This document shows, in pieces, positions 1 to 9,303 of a stretch of 64,000 nt of DNA. Every line of letters starts with the position of its first letter. Position 1 is the first letter of the stretch. Made by a program: the position numbers and the translations under genes. The stretch spans positions 283,509 to 347,508 of the forward strand of contig JADJQY010000040.1 of NCBI GenBank assembly GCA_016712505.1, in the 5' to 3' direction. Source of the stretch: Candidatus Eiseniibacteriota bacterium (GTDB taxonomy: Bacteria > Eisenbacteria > RBG-16-71-46 > CAIMUX01). Under the pieces are notes generated by a model. That model had not been told where the DNA came from. It ran no database searches and worked only from the letters and a program-made list of their open reading frames with translations.

Positions 1-2
1 CC

Positions 3-932
3 GGTTCACTTGTCGCACTCGTCTCGGTGCTGGCGAGCCGCGCCGAGCATCTTGCGCCTGTCCGCAGAGTCGCGAATGGTCTGCTCGCCAGCCTGGGACT
101 CACTAGCGTCGGCTACGTGACCTATCGGACTGTTGGCGAGTGGGGAGCGATGGACAAGATCGGCCTCATGGTGGAGTTCGCGCTCTCCGCGGGGCTCACT
201 GTGGGTCTGATCCCGTTCGTCTACTTCCTCACACTCTTCGCCCACTACGAGTCAATGTTCAAGCGTCTGGAGTTTCGTTCGGAGGCGTCGTGGACGCACC
301 GGCTGCGATGCCGAGTCGCGCTGTTCGCCGGTCTGCGACTTCGCATCCCAGAGGTCGCGGGAATCGGATGGGACTGGTTGATCCGCGTACGTGAGGCCGA
401 GACCTTTGAAGCGGCGTGTGCGATCATCCGGCAGTACCGGGCGCGGCGGGCGGAGATCGCCATACGAAGGTGCGAGGAATCCGACCGACTCAGGCGATTC
501 GCTGGCGTCGACGGTAGCGACTCGCAGGGGTTCCGACTCGACCGGCGTGAGTTCCGCGAAACGCTTCGCGCACTGGAGTGGGTGGCAACTTGTATGCACT
601 CTTCCTACCATCGTCGGGAACGATACGCGGCGGATCTGATGGCGACACTCCGGGGTTCGTCGGCCTTCTCTGATCTGCCGGAGCCGAACGGCCTGGAGAT
701 CGAAGTGAGTGAGGACGGGCAAGTCTGGTACGCTTGGCGGCGCGCCATCCCGGGATGGTGTTTTGCGATCGGCGGAAGCAGGGGCAGGGCTGAAACTTGG
801 CGAATGGACTCCGCCCAACCCCCTTCAGGATTCCCCGGCCTTCACGGCTGCTGGGGTAACTCGCCAGGTCAATTCGACGCCGCTCCCAACTGGGCATACG
901 AAGAGCGTCTCGCTGAGTTGGTTGCCGAATAG
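3..932 (+). CDS. Membrane-anchored protein of unknown function, 5' end outside the window
   Basis: The frame is open back to base 3, so the true start lies upstream; a GTG at base 27 is the first internal candidate. The N-terminal part has two hydrophobic stretches (around LVALVSVLA and ALSAGLTVGLIPFVYFLTLF), consistent with two membrane helices. The remainder, about 220 residues, is soluble, charged and arginine-rich, and ends at a TAG stop (930-932). I do not recognise the family. It is the only rightward gene in the first 35 kb, transcribed toward the leftward arsM remnant. Confidence 0.55.
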   Translation, partial: GSLVALVSVLASRAEHLAPVRRVANGLLASLGLTSVGYVTYRTVGEWGAMDKIGLMVEFALSAGLTVGLIPFVYFLTLFAHYESMFKRLEFRSEASWTHRLRCRVALFAGLRLRIPEVAGIGWDWLIRVREAETFEAACAIIRQYRARRAEIAIRRCEESDRLRRFAGVDGSDSQGFRLDRREFRETLRALEWVATCMHSSYHRRERYAADLMATLRGSSAFSDLPEPNGLEIEVSEDGQVWYAWRRAIPGWCFAIGGSRGRAETWRMDSAQPPSGFPGLHGCWGNSPGQFDAAPNWAYEERLAELVAE

Positions 933-1078
933 CACGGACGGTGAGCCGCGTCGACACCTCCGGGAGTGCGCCTCGTATGAGCCGATAGCTCGGGGTTCAG
1001 GTGCCCGGCGCTCGGGTCAAGCCTGCCGGAACGGACGGGCGTTCCAACTCGGCGCACCACAGCCGAACTGCGCCGGCC

Positions 1079-1741
1079 TCACCGTTTGACCGCGCGCACC
1101 TTGACCGAGGTGACCATGGCGAAGGCATCGCGCTCCGCACTGCCGTCGGCGAAGGCATCCGCTCCGACGGCATAGCCGCTTTCGCTCACCACCTCGACGT
1201 TGGTGAAACCGGCGCCGCGGATCTGCTCCAGATAGCGGTCGCGCTGCTCGGCCCCGGAGTTGCAACCGACGTACATCTCCACGTTCTTCCGCACGCTGTC
1301 GGAGAGCGGGCCGTTCAGCACCAGGTCGCTCACCATCAGGCGGCCTCCCGGGCGTAGCACGCGATAGGCCTCGCGGTACACCTGCGGCTTGTCGGGCGAG
1401 AGGTTGACCACGCAGTTCGAGATGATCACGTCGACCGTTTCGTCGGCCACCGGGAGGTGCTCGATCTCTCCCAGCCGGAACTCGACGGTCGTCGCCTCGA
1501 TCTTCCCGGCGTTGGCGCGCGCCCGCTCGAGCATCGACGCGGTCATGTCGACTCCGATGACATGTCCGGTCGGACCAACCGCCCGCGCCGCCAGGAAGCA
1601 GTCGATTCCGGCGCCGGAGCCGAGGTCCAGCACGGTCTCGCCCCCCTTGAGTTCCGCGAAGGCGATCGGGTTTCCGCCGCCCAGGCCTAGGTTGGCCCCC
1701 TCCGGAATCGCCGCCGCATCTTCCGCCGAGTAGCCGATCTC
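1079..1741 (-). pseudogene. arsM: Arsenite methyltransferase (ArsM), 5'-truncated
   Basis: ArsM transfers methyl groups from S-adenosylmethionine to trivalent arsenic. The readable part has SAM motif I (LDLGSGAGIDCFLAA), the post-motif VIGVDMT, and both C-terminal arsenic-binding cysteine contexts (IISNCVVNLSPDKP and YVGCNSGA). Upstream of the annotated GTG the frame still matches the family (GYSAEDAAAIPEGANLGLG), but it meets a TGA at 1742-1744 just before that. The normal 60-70 residue N-terminus, with the first conserved cysteine, is absent from all three leftward frames upstream. I infer that the 5' end was lost by deletion or rearrangement. A short protein starting at the GTG at 1633 is possible but would lack part of the fold. 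Confidence 0.8.
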
Positions 1742-1963
1742 TCATGGCGAACAATGAACTGGGGGTTCGCCGCACGTATGCCAGAACCCGCTCTGCCACC
1801 TGAAGTGAGGAGGGTCTGGCTAGTTCCGGAACACGGGGTGCAGCTCGCACCGGTGGTCTGGTCCTTCGACTTGCTCGCAGGCTGGACGCTCCACTCAAAC
1901 CACCTAGATGCCAACCCTGCCGCGCCCATTGTGGGGCAGGATTGAGCGTCGGAAGACCCTGCG

Positions 1964-3193
1964 TCAACCCGCCTCGGCGACATCCTGATCAAACCGAATC
2001 AGCCCCGGATGCGAGTCGGCCAGCCGCCGCAACACATAGTCCGACGACGCCACCGCTTCGGTCGCGCGCTGCGCCGGGCGCAGGGCGAAGTTCGCGACCC
2101 CGATCCCCAGATCGACCAGAATGGAGTCGAGGACGGAGATCCCGTAGTGCGCCCCGATGACGGCCAGGCCGATGCCGGCGGCTCCGTCTAGCACCTGCGC
2201 CGCGATCGCTGCGATCTGCGATGCCGAGAGGTCAACCCCGGACGCGCGAAGGAAGCGAATCGCCTGCGTACGAGCCTCCTCCGCACCCGAATCGGGAGTC
2301 GCGTCCCGAACGGCCAGCAGTTCCTGCACCGACTCACGACTCTGATAGGCCGCGCGAACCCTGGCCACACCGTCGAAGTACCGGCCCAGGCGACCAACCG
2401 CACCTTGCTCGCGCGCGGCGAGGTGGATCAAGAGGGCCGCCACATACCGCTCGACCAGCGGCACCTCCACCGCGATCGACGCCGGCCCACTCAGCGACCT
2501 CCAGAGCACACCGCGCATCGGGTGGCTCGCCAGCTGCAGACCGAGGTCCTGCGCCTCGACGTACTGCGTGAACCCCCGCATCAACGCCCCCAGCGTGTGC
2601 GCCCGGCGGCAGTGCACCCGGAGATCCGAGTCGGGCTGGGAGCGCTGGTACTCCTGCATGAACGTAGGCCGGCGCGAGTCGATGAGCAGCGCCTTCAGGT
2701 CCGCTTCAGGCACCTCGACTCCCAGAGCCACTTCCCCGATCAGATCCTCCGGAAAGAGCGCCCCGTGTGTGTGAACCAACTGACCCCAGTGGTGATACGC
2801 GCCGAAGTCAAGCCACCGCAGACCATTCGTTTCGTCCCTCTCGATTTGATAGGCGACATCGCGCAGCACGTGCAGATTTGCGCCGCACCACTCTTTCGTC
2901 CGGGCCCGAATCAGCGTGGTCCGGCCGTGGTCCAGATTCAGAACGCTTGCGTAGCTCCGGCAACCGGATTCGAGCGCCTCGTACACCGCGCTGCTCGGCC
3001 TCTGCTGGACGCTCTGAAGGCAAACGCTCTGTTCCCGGCAAAGCAGGCTGGTCACTCGAACCATCGTCTCGAGCGCCCACGGGTAGACGTCTGCGAGATC
3101 GTCGTGCAGGAATGCGTTCGCGATCTCGTAGGTGCTCGCTCGGTCGATCAGCACGATCGGCGAGGAAGGCGAGGCCTGCCCGGATCCGCTCAT
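1964..3193 (-). CDS. Unknown 409-residue protein downstream of the HTH/DUF433 gene
   Basis: I do not recognise the family. The protein is soluble, has no signal peptide, and is mostly helical in composition. It opens with SPIVLIDRASTYEIANAFL; the C-terminal third has an alanine-rich segment (GVDLSASQIAAIAAQVLDG) that could be a small helical bundle. The ATG at 3193 has no clear ribosome binding site. It lies 90 bp downstream of the HTH/DUF433 gene on the same strand, so the two are probably co-transcribed. DUF433 proteins are usually paired with small PIN-like partners, so this could be an effector of an unusual toxin-antitoxin-like pair. That is context only; no PIN acidic signature is evident. 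Confidence 0.5.
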   Translation of the reverse strand: MSGSGQASPSSPIVLIDRASTYEIANAFLHDDLADVYPWALETMVRVTSLLCREQSVCLQSVQQRPSSAVYEALESGCRSYASVLNLDHGRTTLIRARTKEWCGANLHVLRDVAYQIERDETNGLRWLDFGAYHHWGQLVHTHGALFPEDLIGEVALGVEVPEADLKALLIDSRRPTFMQEYQRSQPDSDLRVHCRRAHTLGALMRGFTQYVEAQDLGLQLASHPMRGVLWRSLSGPASIAVEVPLVERYVAALLIHLAAREQGAVGRLGRYFDGVARVRAAYQSRESVQELLAVRDATPDSGAEEARTQAIRFLRASGVDLSASQIAAIAAQVLDGAAGIGLAVIGAHYGISVLDSILVDLGIGVANFALRPAQRATEAVASSDYVLRRLADSHPGLIRFDQDVAEAG

Positions 3194-3283
3194 GCGCCAC
3201 CGCCAGCATCATTCGACGGCGGCCCACCCGAAGTGTAGCCGGCGACCCGCAAGTTGATTCGGTTGAGGGAGACAGCCAAACCC

Positions 3284-4015
3284 TCAGGCGGCGCGCCGCA
3301 CCCACCGTACCGCTTCTTCGATCTGCTCGTGCGTGAGCCCATAGTCGTCGGCCAGCTCCTCCACGCTCTCTCCCGAAACGAAGCGATCATTGATCGCATC
3401 CGCCCGAATCCCCGTCCCCGCAATGATCGGTCGACCAAATGCCACGTCAGGGCGGATCGCGATGACGCGCGGGCTGTCCGCCTCGGCGACTTGCTGTGCG
3501 AAGCGCGTAAATGGATAGAGGAGCCTCGGGGTGTGTCGATCGTCCCGCTCGATTCGGCTCAGGCTGGACTCCAGAGACTCCCGCACCGCCAACTGCCCTT
3601 GCTTCGAGACGTTTACCAGGTGGCGCAGGCGCTCGGTGAAGAGGTCCACGCCGTTGGTCTTCAGATCGATCTCCAAGAGCGGATGATCGGAGGCGAACTC
3701 CCGGCAGAAATAATCGAACACCAAACTGATGCGTGGAAACGTCACCCCATGAACCTGCCGTATGGTTCGGAGCACATGGGCTTCCGCGAGGTTCCGGAAG
3801 GACAGCCGGGCGTTATCCGCGTCCGCGACCTTGATCACCGGCGACCATCTGCGATCTCCGTCCTGCGTGCTGTAGGTGCGGCCGGACACCCACGACTGGA
3901 GGGTCCGCGGAGGCATGCTCAGGTAGCTCGCCGCCTCCGCGACCGAGTACGCCGGGACGTCGACTACGTCGACCAGCAGTCCAAGATATCCGGGAGCTAC
4001 GGACTCGTCCTTCAC
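3284..4015 (-). CDS. Helix-turn-helix protein with C-terminal DUF433 (antitoxin-like) domain
   Basis: The protein has 243 residues from a GTG start at 4015. Residues about 20-60 (YSVAEAASYLSMPPRTLQSW) form a MerR/HTH_17-like DNA-binding helix-turn-helix. The last 60 residues match DUF433: RPIIAGTGIRADAINDRF followed by SGESVEELADDYGLTHEQIEEA. DUF433 proteins are commonly found as the antitoxin or regulator half of pairs with PIN-like DUF5615 proteins. No such partner is visible here; the next gene on the strand is the unknown 409-residue protein. It lies 93 bp downstream of pglX and may be part of the same defence island. DNA binding and self-regulation are family inference. Confidence 0.75.
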   Translation of the reverse strand: MKDESVAPGYLGLLVDVVDVPAYSVAEAASYLSMPPRTLQSWVSGRTYSTQDGDRRWSPVIKVADADNARLSFRNLAEAHVLRTIRQVHGVTFPRISLVFDYFCREFASDHPLLEIDLKTNGVDLFTERLRHLVNVSKQGQLAVRESLESSLSRIERDDRHTPRLLYPFTRFAQQVAEADSPRVIAIRPDVAFGRPIIAGTGIRADAINDRFVSGESVEELADDYGLTHEQIEEAVRWVRRAA

Positions 4016-4108
4016 CTGCGATCCTCGGTTTCGATGGCCCTTTCCATTGTGTCGCCGTCGCCTTCAATTCTAGCCAGCCGGTGACGCACGCACCCAGCCC
4101 CAATTTGG

Positions 4109-7100
4109 TCAGGAACGCCGCTTCGCGCCTCGCGGCGCGGCTGCCGGCTTCCACCCCCGCAACCCCGCCTCCGTCCACCCCCACCGCCTAAGTTCCTCGT
4201 CAACGAACCCCTGCATGTACTCCGCCATGTCCTGCCCATGGACCGGGTGCACCCCGCCGTGCCACTGCTTCACCCAGGGCATCAGCTCCAGCACTCCCAG
4301 GAGCAGAGGCGCCAGCCGTTCCGCCGGCCAGCCGTCGTTCGTGCGGCGTTCCTCGTACCAGATCGACAGACCCAGCGCCTGGTCCAGTGCGTCGAACCCC
4401 GCCCAGGTCAGAACCAAGGTCGGATCCGCGTCGCGCGACGCGAACGGATAGAGAACGAACCGTTCCTTCGGCACGTCCAGCTTTCCCCGCAGGCGCCAGA
4501 CCGTACCCGAGGCAAAGTCCGCCTGCCCGTACTTCGGCGGCACCGGGATCGTCCCCACCTCTTCCTTGATCAGCCGCTTCACGTCGTCCAGCGCCACCCA
4601 GCGCGGATCGTCGCGCGACAGTTTCGATCGTGCTTCGATCGCGTCCTCCCGTCGCTGCAGCTCCCAGGTCCGCTCCCACTGCGCGCGCTTCTCCAGCCCC
4701 AACTCCCGGTAGCGCAAGGCAGCCACCCCCGGCACCCCCTCGCCCTCGACCAGCTCGGCGATCAGCTTCGTCGCCGCCCGTCCATCCAGATCCTCTCGAC
4801 CCGCCCACAGCCCCAGCACCGACCGGAACTCCCCGTCCCCCATCAGCTCATCCGCCCACGCCCCCACGCTCCGCAGCCGCGGCTTCCCCCTCTCCCAGTA
4901 CCGCGAATCCTCCATCCTCCCCAACAACCACTCCCGCAGCGCCCGCTCCTCCAGCTCCTCCCACGGCTCCACGTTCCACCGCCGCTTGCACTCCGGCTGC
5001 TCGATCAGCGCGATGTTCCGGTCCGTCTCGATCAGCTCGATCCGCCTCTCCACCACACGCCGATACTCCTCCGGCCACTCCTCCGGAATCTCCGTGATCG
5101 GCGTCGCCCCGTGCCTCTCGAACCACGTCGTCTCCAGTTCCCCCTCCGCCATCCGCCTCGCCATCACGATTTCGAAGGCGCGCTGGCCGGGTCGAAGTCC
5201 GCCGGCCGCGCTCGGTGACAGTCCCGACTCGAGCGCCAGCTCTGTCAGGCCATAGACTCGATAGCAGCGCCAATCGAGCTCCTCCTGCTGGAAGATCATC
5301 TCCTCCAGGCAATCCTCCGCTCCCCTGGCTCGCGCCGCGAGATCCGACGCCGTCGGGGCACACGCCGATTCACCCGGCAAGAGCGTCTCACGGGCACTAG
5401 CGAACCTCGTCAATTCGGTCACCGCATCGGTCGGTGGTTGCGTTGGGATCGGAAATCGCGACAGGTTCGCAGCATTGAAGGCAAAGTAGACTTCCCACAT
5501 CGTTTTTCGGACTCTCGCGCCCTCGTCCCCGACTTGGTCCCCGCCCTTCGGAAAGCACACCTGACGCAGCCAAAAACACGCGGTCGAGCTGTTCAGCAAC
5601 CCAAGGATCCCCAGGTGATCCTCCTCCGTCGCCCCCGCCGGCAGCTTGATCACCGGAGCCGTCCGATTGAACACCTTCCCCCCGCGATCGAGCACGAAGT
5701 GGTTGTGCGTCGCGACCTCGGCGAAGGTGATCGAGAGGGGGGTGCGGAGCTTGTCGGCGTACAGCTCTTGCCACTCGTACCAAGTCAAGCCGCGCTCCAG
5801 CATGGGGGTGCCGAAGCGCTTGCGCTTCGAGAGGCCGGTGCGGTACCGCCAGAGCAGACGGGCGGTGTTCGTGTGGTGGATCAGAGTCTCGAGATCAAAA
5901 TCTTTGTCGTAGGTCCAAAGAGAGCAGAACGCGCGACCAATCGCCCAGTCTCGGACGATGTCTCCGGTGACGAGTGGACGCGTGCTCTCGATGCCAAGCC
6001 GCCGGGCGGTCTCCGCATCGGGCAACATGTAGAGATCGTCCTCTCCGGTGACCGAGGTAATGCCGATGTGGCTCGCAATGCTGCCGAGCGTGCACGTACC
6101 CGCCGCCTCGATCAGCTCTTTCAGCTCGGCGGCGCCGCCGCCGCCGATGGACCAGGGGTGGTGGGAGAGGGTGGGGCGGGATTGGTCGACGACGGAGATG
6201 AAGGGGGTTTGGGAGCCTGGGAGGTCGAGGTGGGTGAGGATGGACTGCCAGACTTGGCCGTGGGCGGGGACGGCGGGGGCTTGGGGCTCGCCGCGGATGC
6301 CTTGGACGACGCGGACGGCAGACGAGACGGGGGCGCGGTTGCGGCCGAAGAGGATGACCGTGGGGGTGCCGTGGCCGGGGATGTAGGCACCGGAAGTGTC
6401 AATGATGTGCGTGAGATCCCAGGTGGGGATCATCTGCTCGATGAGCTTCCTGCCGAACTCGCGCTTCATGAAACTGTTGGCGGCGATGAGGCCGATGTGA
6501 CCGGCCTGGGTGCCGGCGGGATCGGCGGGAGAGAGCGCGAGGTCGAAGAAGCGCTCTAGGAAGGGGACGACGAGGGAATACTTCATGTGGCAGGCGGGAT
6601 AGAGCTGGCGGTAGGCCTGGTTGAGGGCCTTGTCCTTCACCGTGATGTACGGGGGGTTGCCGACGACGACGTGGTACTGGCGACCGAGAATGGCGTTGAG
6701 GGCTCGGGCGTCCTCGAGGGTTGAGAAATGGCGCTGGATGGGGGCCTTGGGGTCGAGGTCGAGCTGGACGGCAACATTGTGCTTCTCGAACGAGAAGCGG
6801 CGGCCATGGAGAAGAGAATCGCCGGTGGCCAACTGGAACGTGAAGCTGGGGGCCTGGTCGAGTCGGTGAATGTCGGCGCCGCGAAGGGCGGCGATCAGCA
6901 AGCGGAAACGCGCGATGGCGGTGGCGAAGGGGTTGAGGTCGACGCCGGATACGGAATCGAGGGCGCGCTGGACCCTCTGGGCGGGGGTCAGGCCGGGATG
7001 GTGCTGGTCCCAGAGGCGCAGGAGGCGCTGGAACCCTCCGAGGAGGAAGTGGCCGGAGCCGCAGGTGGGGTCGAGGAGCCGGATCTGGGCATAGCCGAAC

Positions 7101-7765
7101 TGGTCGATGGCGGGCGTGAGGGTGCGATCGAGGATGAACTCCTCGATGAACTCGGGCGTCTGGAGGAGGGCGTAGCGCTTCTTGGCGTCGTCGGAGAGGT
7201 CCTGATAGAGATCGCCGAGGAAGCGGGTGTCGAGCTGGGGGTCGACGAAGTCGTGCGCGAGCGTTCCGGTGCCCGGGTCGATCCGACGAAAGAACGCAAT
7301 GAGCTGCTGCGCGGCGTCCCCGGAAATGGGCAGGAGCCAGAGGGGGTTCTCTTCCCTCCCGAACAGGGGGCGGAGGTCGTCGTGCGTGGCGAGCTCGGTA
7401 AAGGCGCGCTCGAGCCAGTCGCGGTCGCTGTCCTTGGGACGCTCCTGGAAATGCAGGGCCTGGCGGTGGGAGGCGACCTCGAGGCGCTCCCCGGGGCCGG
7501 CGATCCAGGGGTGCTCGAGGAACTGGTTGTCCTCGAGAAAGCGCACGAACACGCAGGCGAGCGCCCAGGCGACGGCCATCTGCGTCAGGCGATCATTCCG
7601 CCAGGTCTCGAAGGTCTCGGCGGTGCGCTCGCTTCCCCGCGCACGTTCGTACTCCTGCTCGAGGGCGGACGCAAAGGGGGCGTCGGTGGCGCGCTCTTTG
7701 AGGTCGCGCTCGAGGGCGCGAACCTGGGGCTTGAGTTCGGTGAGGAGGCGCTTGCGATCGATCAT
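4109..7765 (-). CDS. pglX: BREX-2 adenine-specific DNA methyltransferase PglX
   Basis: The predicted protein has 1218 residues, normal for BREX type 2 PglX, starting MIDRKRLLTELKPQVRALER. The frame is open to 7936, but the ATG at 7765 matches the family N-terminus and has a GAGGA about 10 bases upstream. It carries N6-adenine methyltransferase motif I as DPTCGSG (232-238) and motif IV as NPPY (370-373). PglX methylates host DNA at a non-palindromic adenine site so that BREX/Pgl can distinguish self from phage DNA. In canonical BREX-2 it stands with PglW, PglY, PglZ, BrxD and a helicase; here only PglW is found, 6.5 kb upstream, with unrelated genes in between. No frameshift is seen, so it should be active as a methyltransferase. 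Confidence 0.93.
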   Translation of the reverse strand: MIDRKRLLTELKPQVRALERDLKERATDAPFASALEQEYERARGSERTAETFETWRNDRLTQMAVAWALACVFVRFLEDNQFLEHPWIAGPGERLEVASHRQALHFQERPKDSDRDWLERAFTELATHDDLRPLFGREENPLWLLPISGDAAQQLIAFFRRIDPGTGTLAHDFVDPQLDTRFLGDLYQDLSDDAKKRYALLQTPEFIEEFILDRTLTPAIDQFGYAQIRLLDPTCGSGHFLLGGFQRLLRLWDQHHPGLTPAQRVQRALDSVSGVDLNPFATAIARFRLLIAALRGADIHRLDQAPSFTFQLATGDSLLHGRRFSFEKHNVAVQLDLDPKAPIQRHFSTLEDARALNAILGRQYHVVVGNPPYITVKDKALNQAYRQLYPACHMKYSLVVPFLERFFDLALSPADPAGTQAGHIGLIAANSFMKREFGRKLIEQMIPTWDLTHIIDTSGAYIPGHGTPTVILFGRNRAPVSSAVRVVQGIRGEPQAPAVPAHGQVWQSILTHLDLPGSQTPFISVVDQSRPTLSHHPWSIGGGGAAELKELIEAAGTCTLGSIASHIGITSVTGEDDLYMLPDAETARRLGIESTRPLVTGDIVRDWAIGRAFCSLWTYDKDFDLETLIHHTNTARLLWRYRTGLSKRKRFGTPMLERGLTWYEWQELYADKLRTPLSITFAEVATHNHFVLDRGGKVFNRTAPVIKLPAGATEEDHLGILGLLNSSTACFWLRQVCFPKGGDQVGDEGARVRKTMWEVYFAFNAANLSRFPIPTQPPTDAVTELTRFASARETLLPGESACAPTASDLAARARGAEDCLEEMIFQQEELDWRCYRVYGLTELALESGLSPSAAGGLRPGQRAFEIVMARRMAEGELETTWFERHGATPITEIPEEWPEEYRRVVERRIELIETDRNIALIEQPECKRRWNVEPWEELEERALREWLLGRMEDSRYWERGKPRLRSVGAWADELMGDGEFRSVLGLWAGREDLDGRAATKLIAELVEGEGVPGVAALRYRELGLEKRAQWERTWELQRREDAIEARSKLSRDDPRWVALDDVKRLIKEEVGTIPVPPKYGQADFASGTVWRLRGKLDVPKERFVLYPFASRDADPTLVLTWAGFDALDQALGLSIWYEERRTNDGWPAERLAPLLLGVLELMPWVKQWHGGVHPVHGQDMAEYMQGFVDEELRRWGWTEAGLRGWKPAAAPRGAKRRS

Positions 7766-7988
7766 GCGGCTTGGGTCCTCTGGATGGGTTCGTGCGTCTC
7801 GCTGGGTGGTGCTCCGGGCCTGACTGCTGCCCGGCTCGACGAGTTTATGCGAGATGTGAGGCCAAGGGGAGGGGGTGGCGGCGGTGCGCCGCGGCCAAGA
7901 CCCGCCTCCGCTCGACTGACGACGGGCCCGCCTCAAAGTGCCCGGCCGCGGCTCAGGCCGACTGCGCTATCGCGAGACGCAGCTTCTC

Positions 7989-8768
7989 CTAGCCGAGCGG
8001 TCCCGCGGACGCCTTCTGATCAGCCTTCCCCGTAATCGAGAGCTTCGGCCGACGGAACAGACGGACGGCAGCCACCGCGAGCCCCAGACCGACGAGGGCA
8101 AAGGACGATGGCTCGGGCACCGGCGCTGCAGCGGACTTGAACGCGATTGATGCGCTGGCGATTGCCGAAGAGCCGGCACCTTCCGGACTGGAACTCACGG
8201 CGGTTGCGGCTACCACGGTCTCCATCGTATAGGTCTCTCCCACTTCCAGCAGCCCGTGCCACTCCACCACCTGACTCTCATTGTGCCCCTGATCATCCCC
8301 CCACCAAGAACCTCCCGCGACGCCGGAGTGACCGTGGACCCACGCCTCCGCAAATGCATCGGCGACTCTGGCACGCCCCCCGTAAGTTAGGTCGAATCGG
8401 GCGTACACCTCGATCCCTTGCCCATCGATCCGAAATCGGCGCTGCACGCTAGCCCACGTCCTAGCGTTGCCCGGTAGCGACCCGCCTTCACTCGCCGAAG
8501 CGTAGGCAACCACTCCGGTCGCCTGGGACTCCGCAAGGGACCAGTAAGACCTACCGCCCGGCTCGTGACCCTCGACGCGAGCCTCAATCTGACTTGTCCC
8601 GTCCCCAGTTCGCTCATCGACATCGTAGTAGACGCGATTCGAGCCACCTTCTGCGCGCACGCTGGTGGTCGCATCCAGCCATTGTATGGAGTAAGCAAGG
8701 ACCCTCGTGGGAAGCACCGTGAGGAGCAGCAGAACGGCTGACTGACGAACAACTCGAAGCGCGACCAT
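7989..8768 (-). CDS. PEP-CTERM sorted exported protein
   Basis: The protein has 259 residues from the ATG at 8768, with GGAGGA upstream deciding this start over the longer frame. The N-terminus is a signal peptide (VRQSAVLLLLTVLPTRVLA). The C-terminus is a textbook PEP-CTERM signal: VPEPSSFALVGLGLAVAAV, a hydrophobic helix, then LFRRPK, followed by about 15 extra residues. PEP-CTERM proteins are processed by an exosortase (EpsH-type) and usually belong to exopolysaccharide or extracellular matrix systems. The mature part is Gly/Ser-rich and probably beta-structured; its function is unknown. No exosortase is in the window. A good promoter lies at 8929-8956, so it is probably transcribed on its own. 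Confidence 0.8.
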   Translation of the reverse strand: MVALRVVRQSAVLLLLTVLPTRVLAYSIQWLDATTSVRAEGGSNRVYYDVDERTGDGTSQIEARVEGHEPGGRSYWSLAESQATGVVAYASASEGGSLPGNARTWASVQRRFRIDGQGIEVYARFDLTYGGRARVADAFAEAWVHGHSGVAGGSWWGDDQGHNESQVVEWHGLLEVGETYTMETVVAATAVSSSPEGAGSSAIASASIAFKSAAAPVPEPSSFALVGLGLAVAAVRLFRRPKLSITGKADQKASAGPLG

Positions 8769-8928
8769 TTTCGTCCTCCACTGTTGGCAATTGTAAAGTG
8801 CCTTGGAGACGACCACTTGCTCTCAAGCGGGCGCAACTCCGTTCTACAGAGACCTGGAAGGCGTCCCGATCAGGGCAGGCTGTCTGATCCGGCGACAATT
8901 GGAATCAGGGACAAATGCGACGCGGGGA

Positions 8929-8956
8929 AAGATAGCATGGATTCGCACAGAGTCAA
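8929..8956 (-). promoter_or_regulatory. Sigma-70-type promoter of the PEP-CTERM gene
   Basis: Read on the minus strand: TTGACT (8956-8951), a 16-base spacer, then TATCTT (8934-8929). The start of transcription would fall near 8922, giving a leader of about 150 bases to the ATG at 8768. The spacing matches two other promoters in the window (11260-11287 and 35692-35719). Confidence 0.5.
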
Positions 8957-9303
8957 TCGCTTCCGGCGGCAGCGAACATCGCGATGCATCGAGATCTGCA
9001 GCAGAGCATTCCCTTCGCACTAACTGACTCCGGGGTTGGTCCTTCCGGCCCATTCCACGGCCAGCTACCAGATGCCCGGCGAGGCTGAACACGTCGCTCC
9101 TTGGGAACACCGCCTGATGGAGACATGATTTTCTCGAGGCGGCCAGGTGCGTAACCGAGTGCCCATCGCCCACGCTCTGCCTGAGGGGTTCGGTCCTCCT
9201 TCTCCACGTCTCGGCGATACGATCGGCTCTTCCGGCGAGAGAGCTTGGCCTTCACCTCCCTCCCTATCCAGCCGGCCCCGGCGTTCATCGGCGTGCCCGC
9301 GAA
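8957..9303. other. Intergenic stretch without a supported gene
   Basis: Between the PEP-CTERM promoter and the end of the 625-residue gene I see no convincing coding sequence. Open frames here are short, overlap each other and lack ribosome binding sites and recognisable domains. Confidence 0.5.

Noticed and set aside
1754..1945. 63-residue plus-strand frame next to the arsM break, considered as a transposase remnant
   Set aside because: No transposase motif, no inverted repeats and no target duplication can be seen.
6728..8035. 435-residue plus-strand frame opposite pglX
   Set aside because: Gly/Glu/Val-rich mirror of the PglX coding strand; runs across the pglX start and into the next gene.
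8844..9288. Overlapping 79-111 residue minus-strand frames
   Set aside because: They overlap each other and the PEP-CTERM promoter, have no ribosome binding sites and resemble no family.
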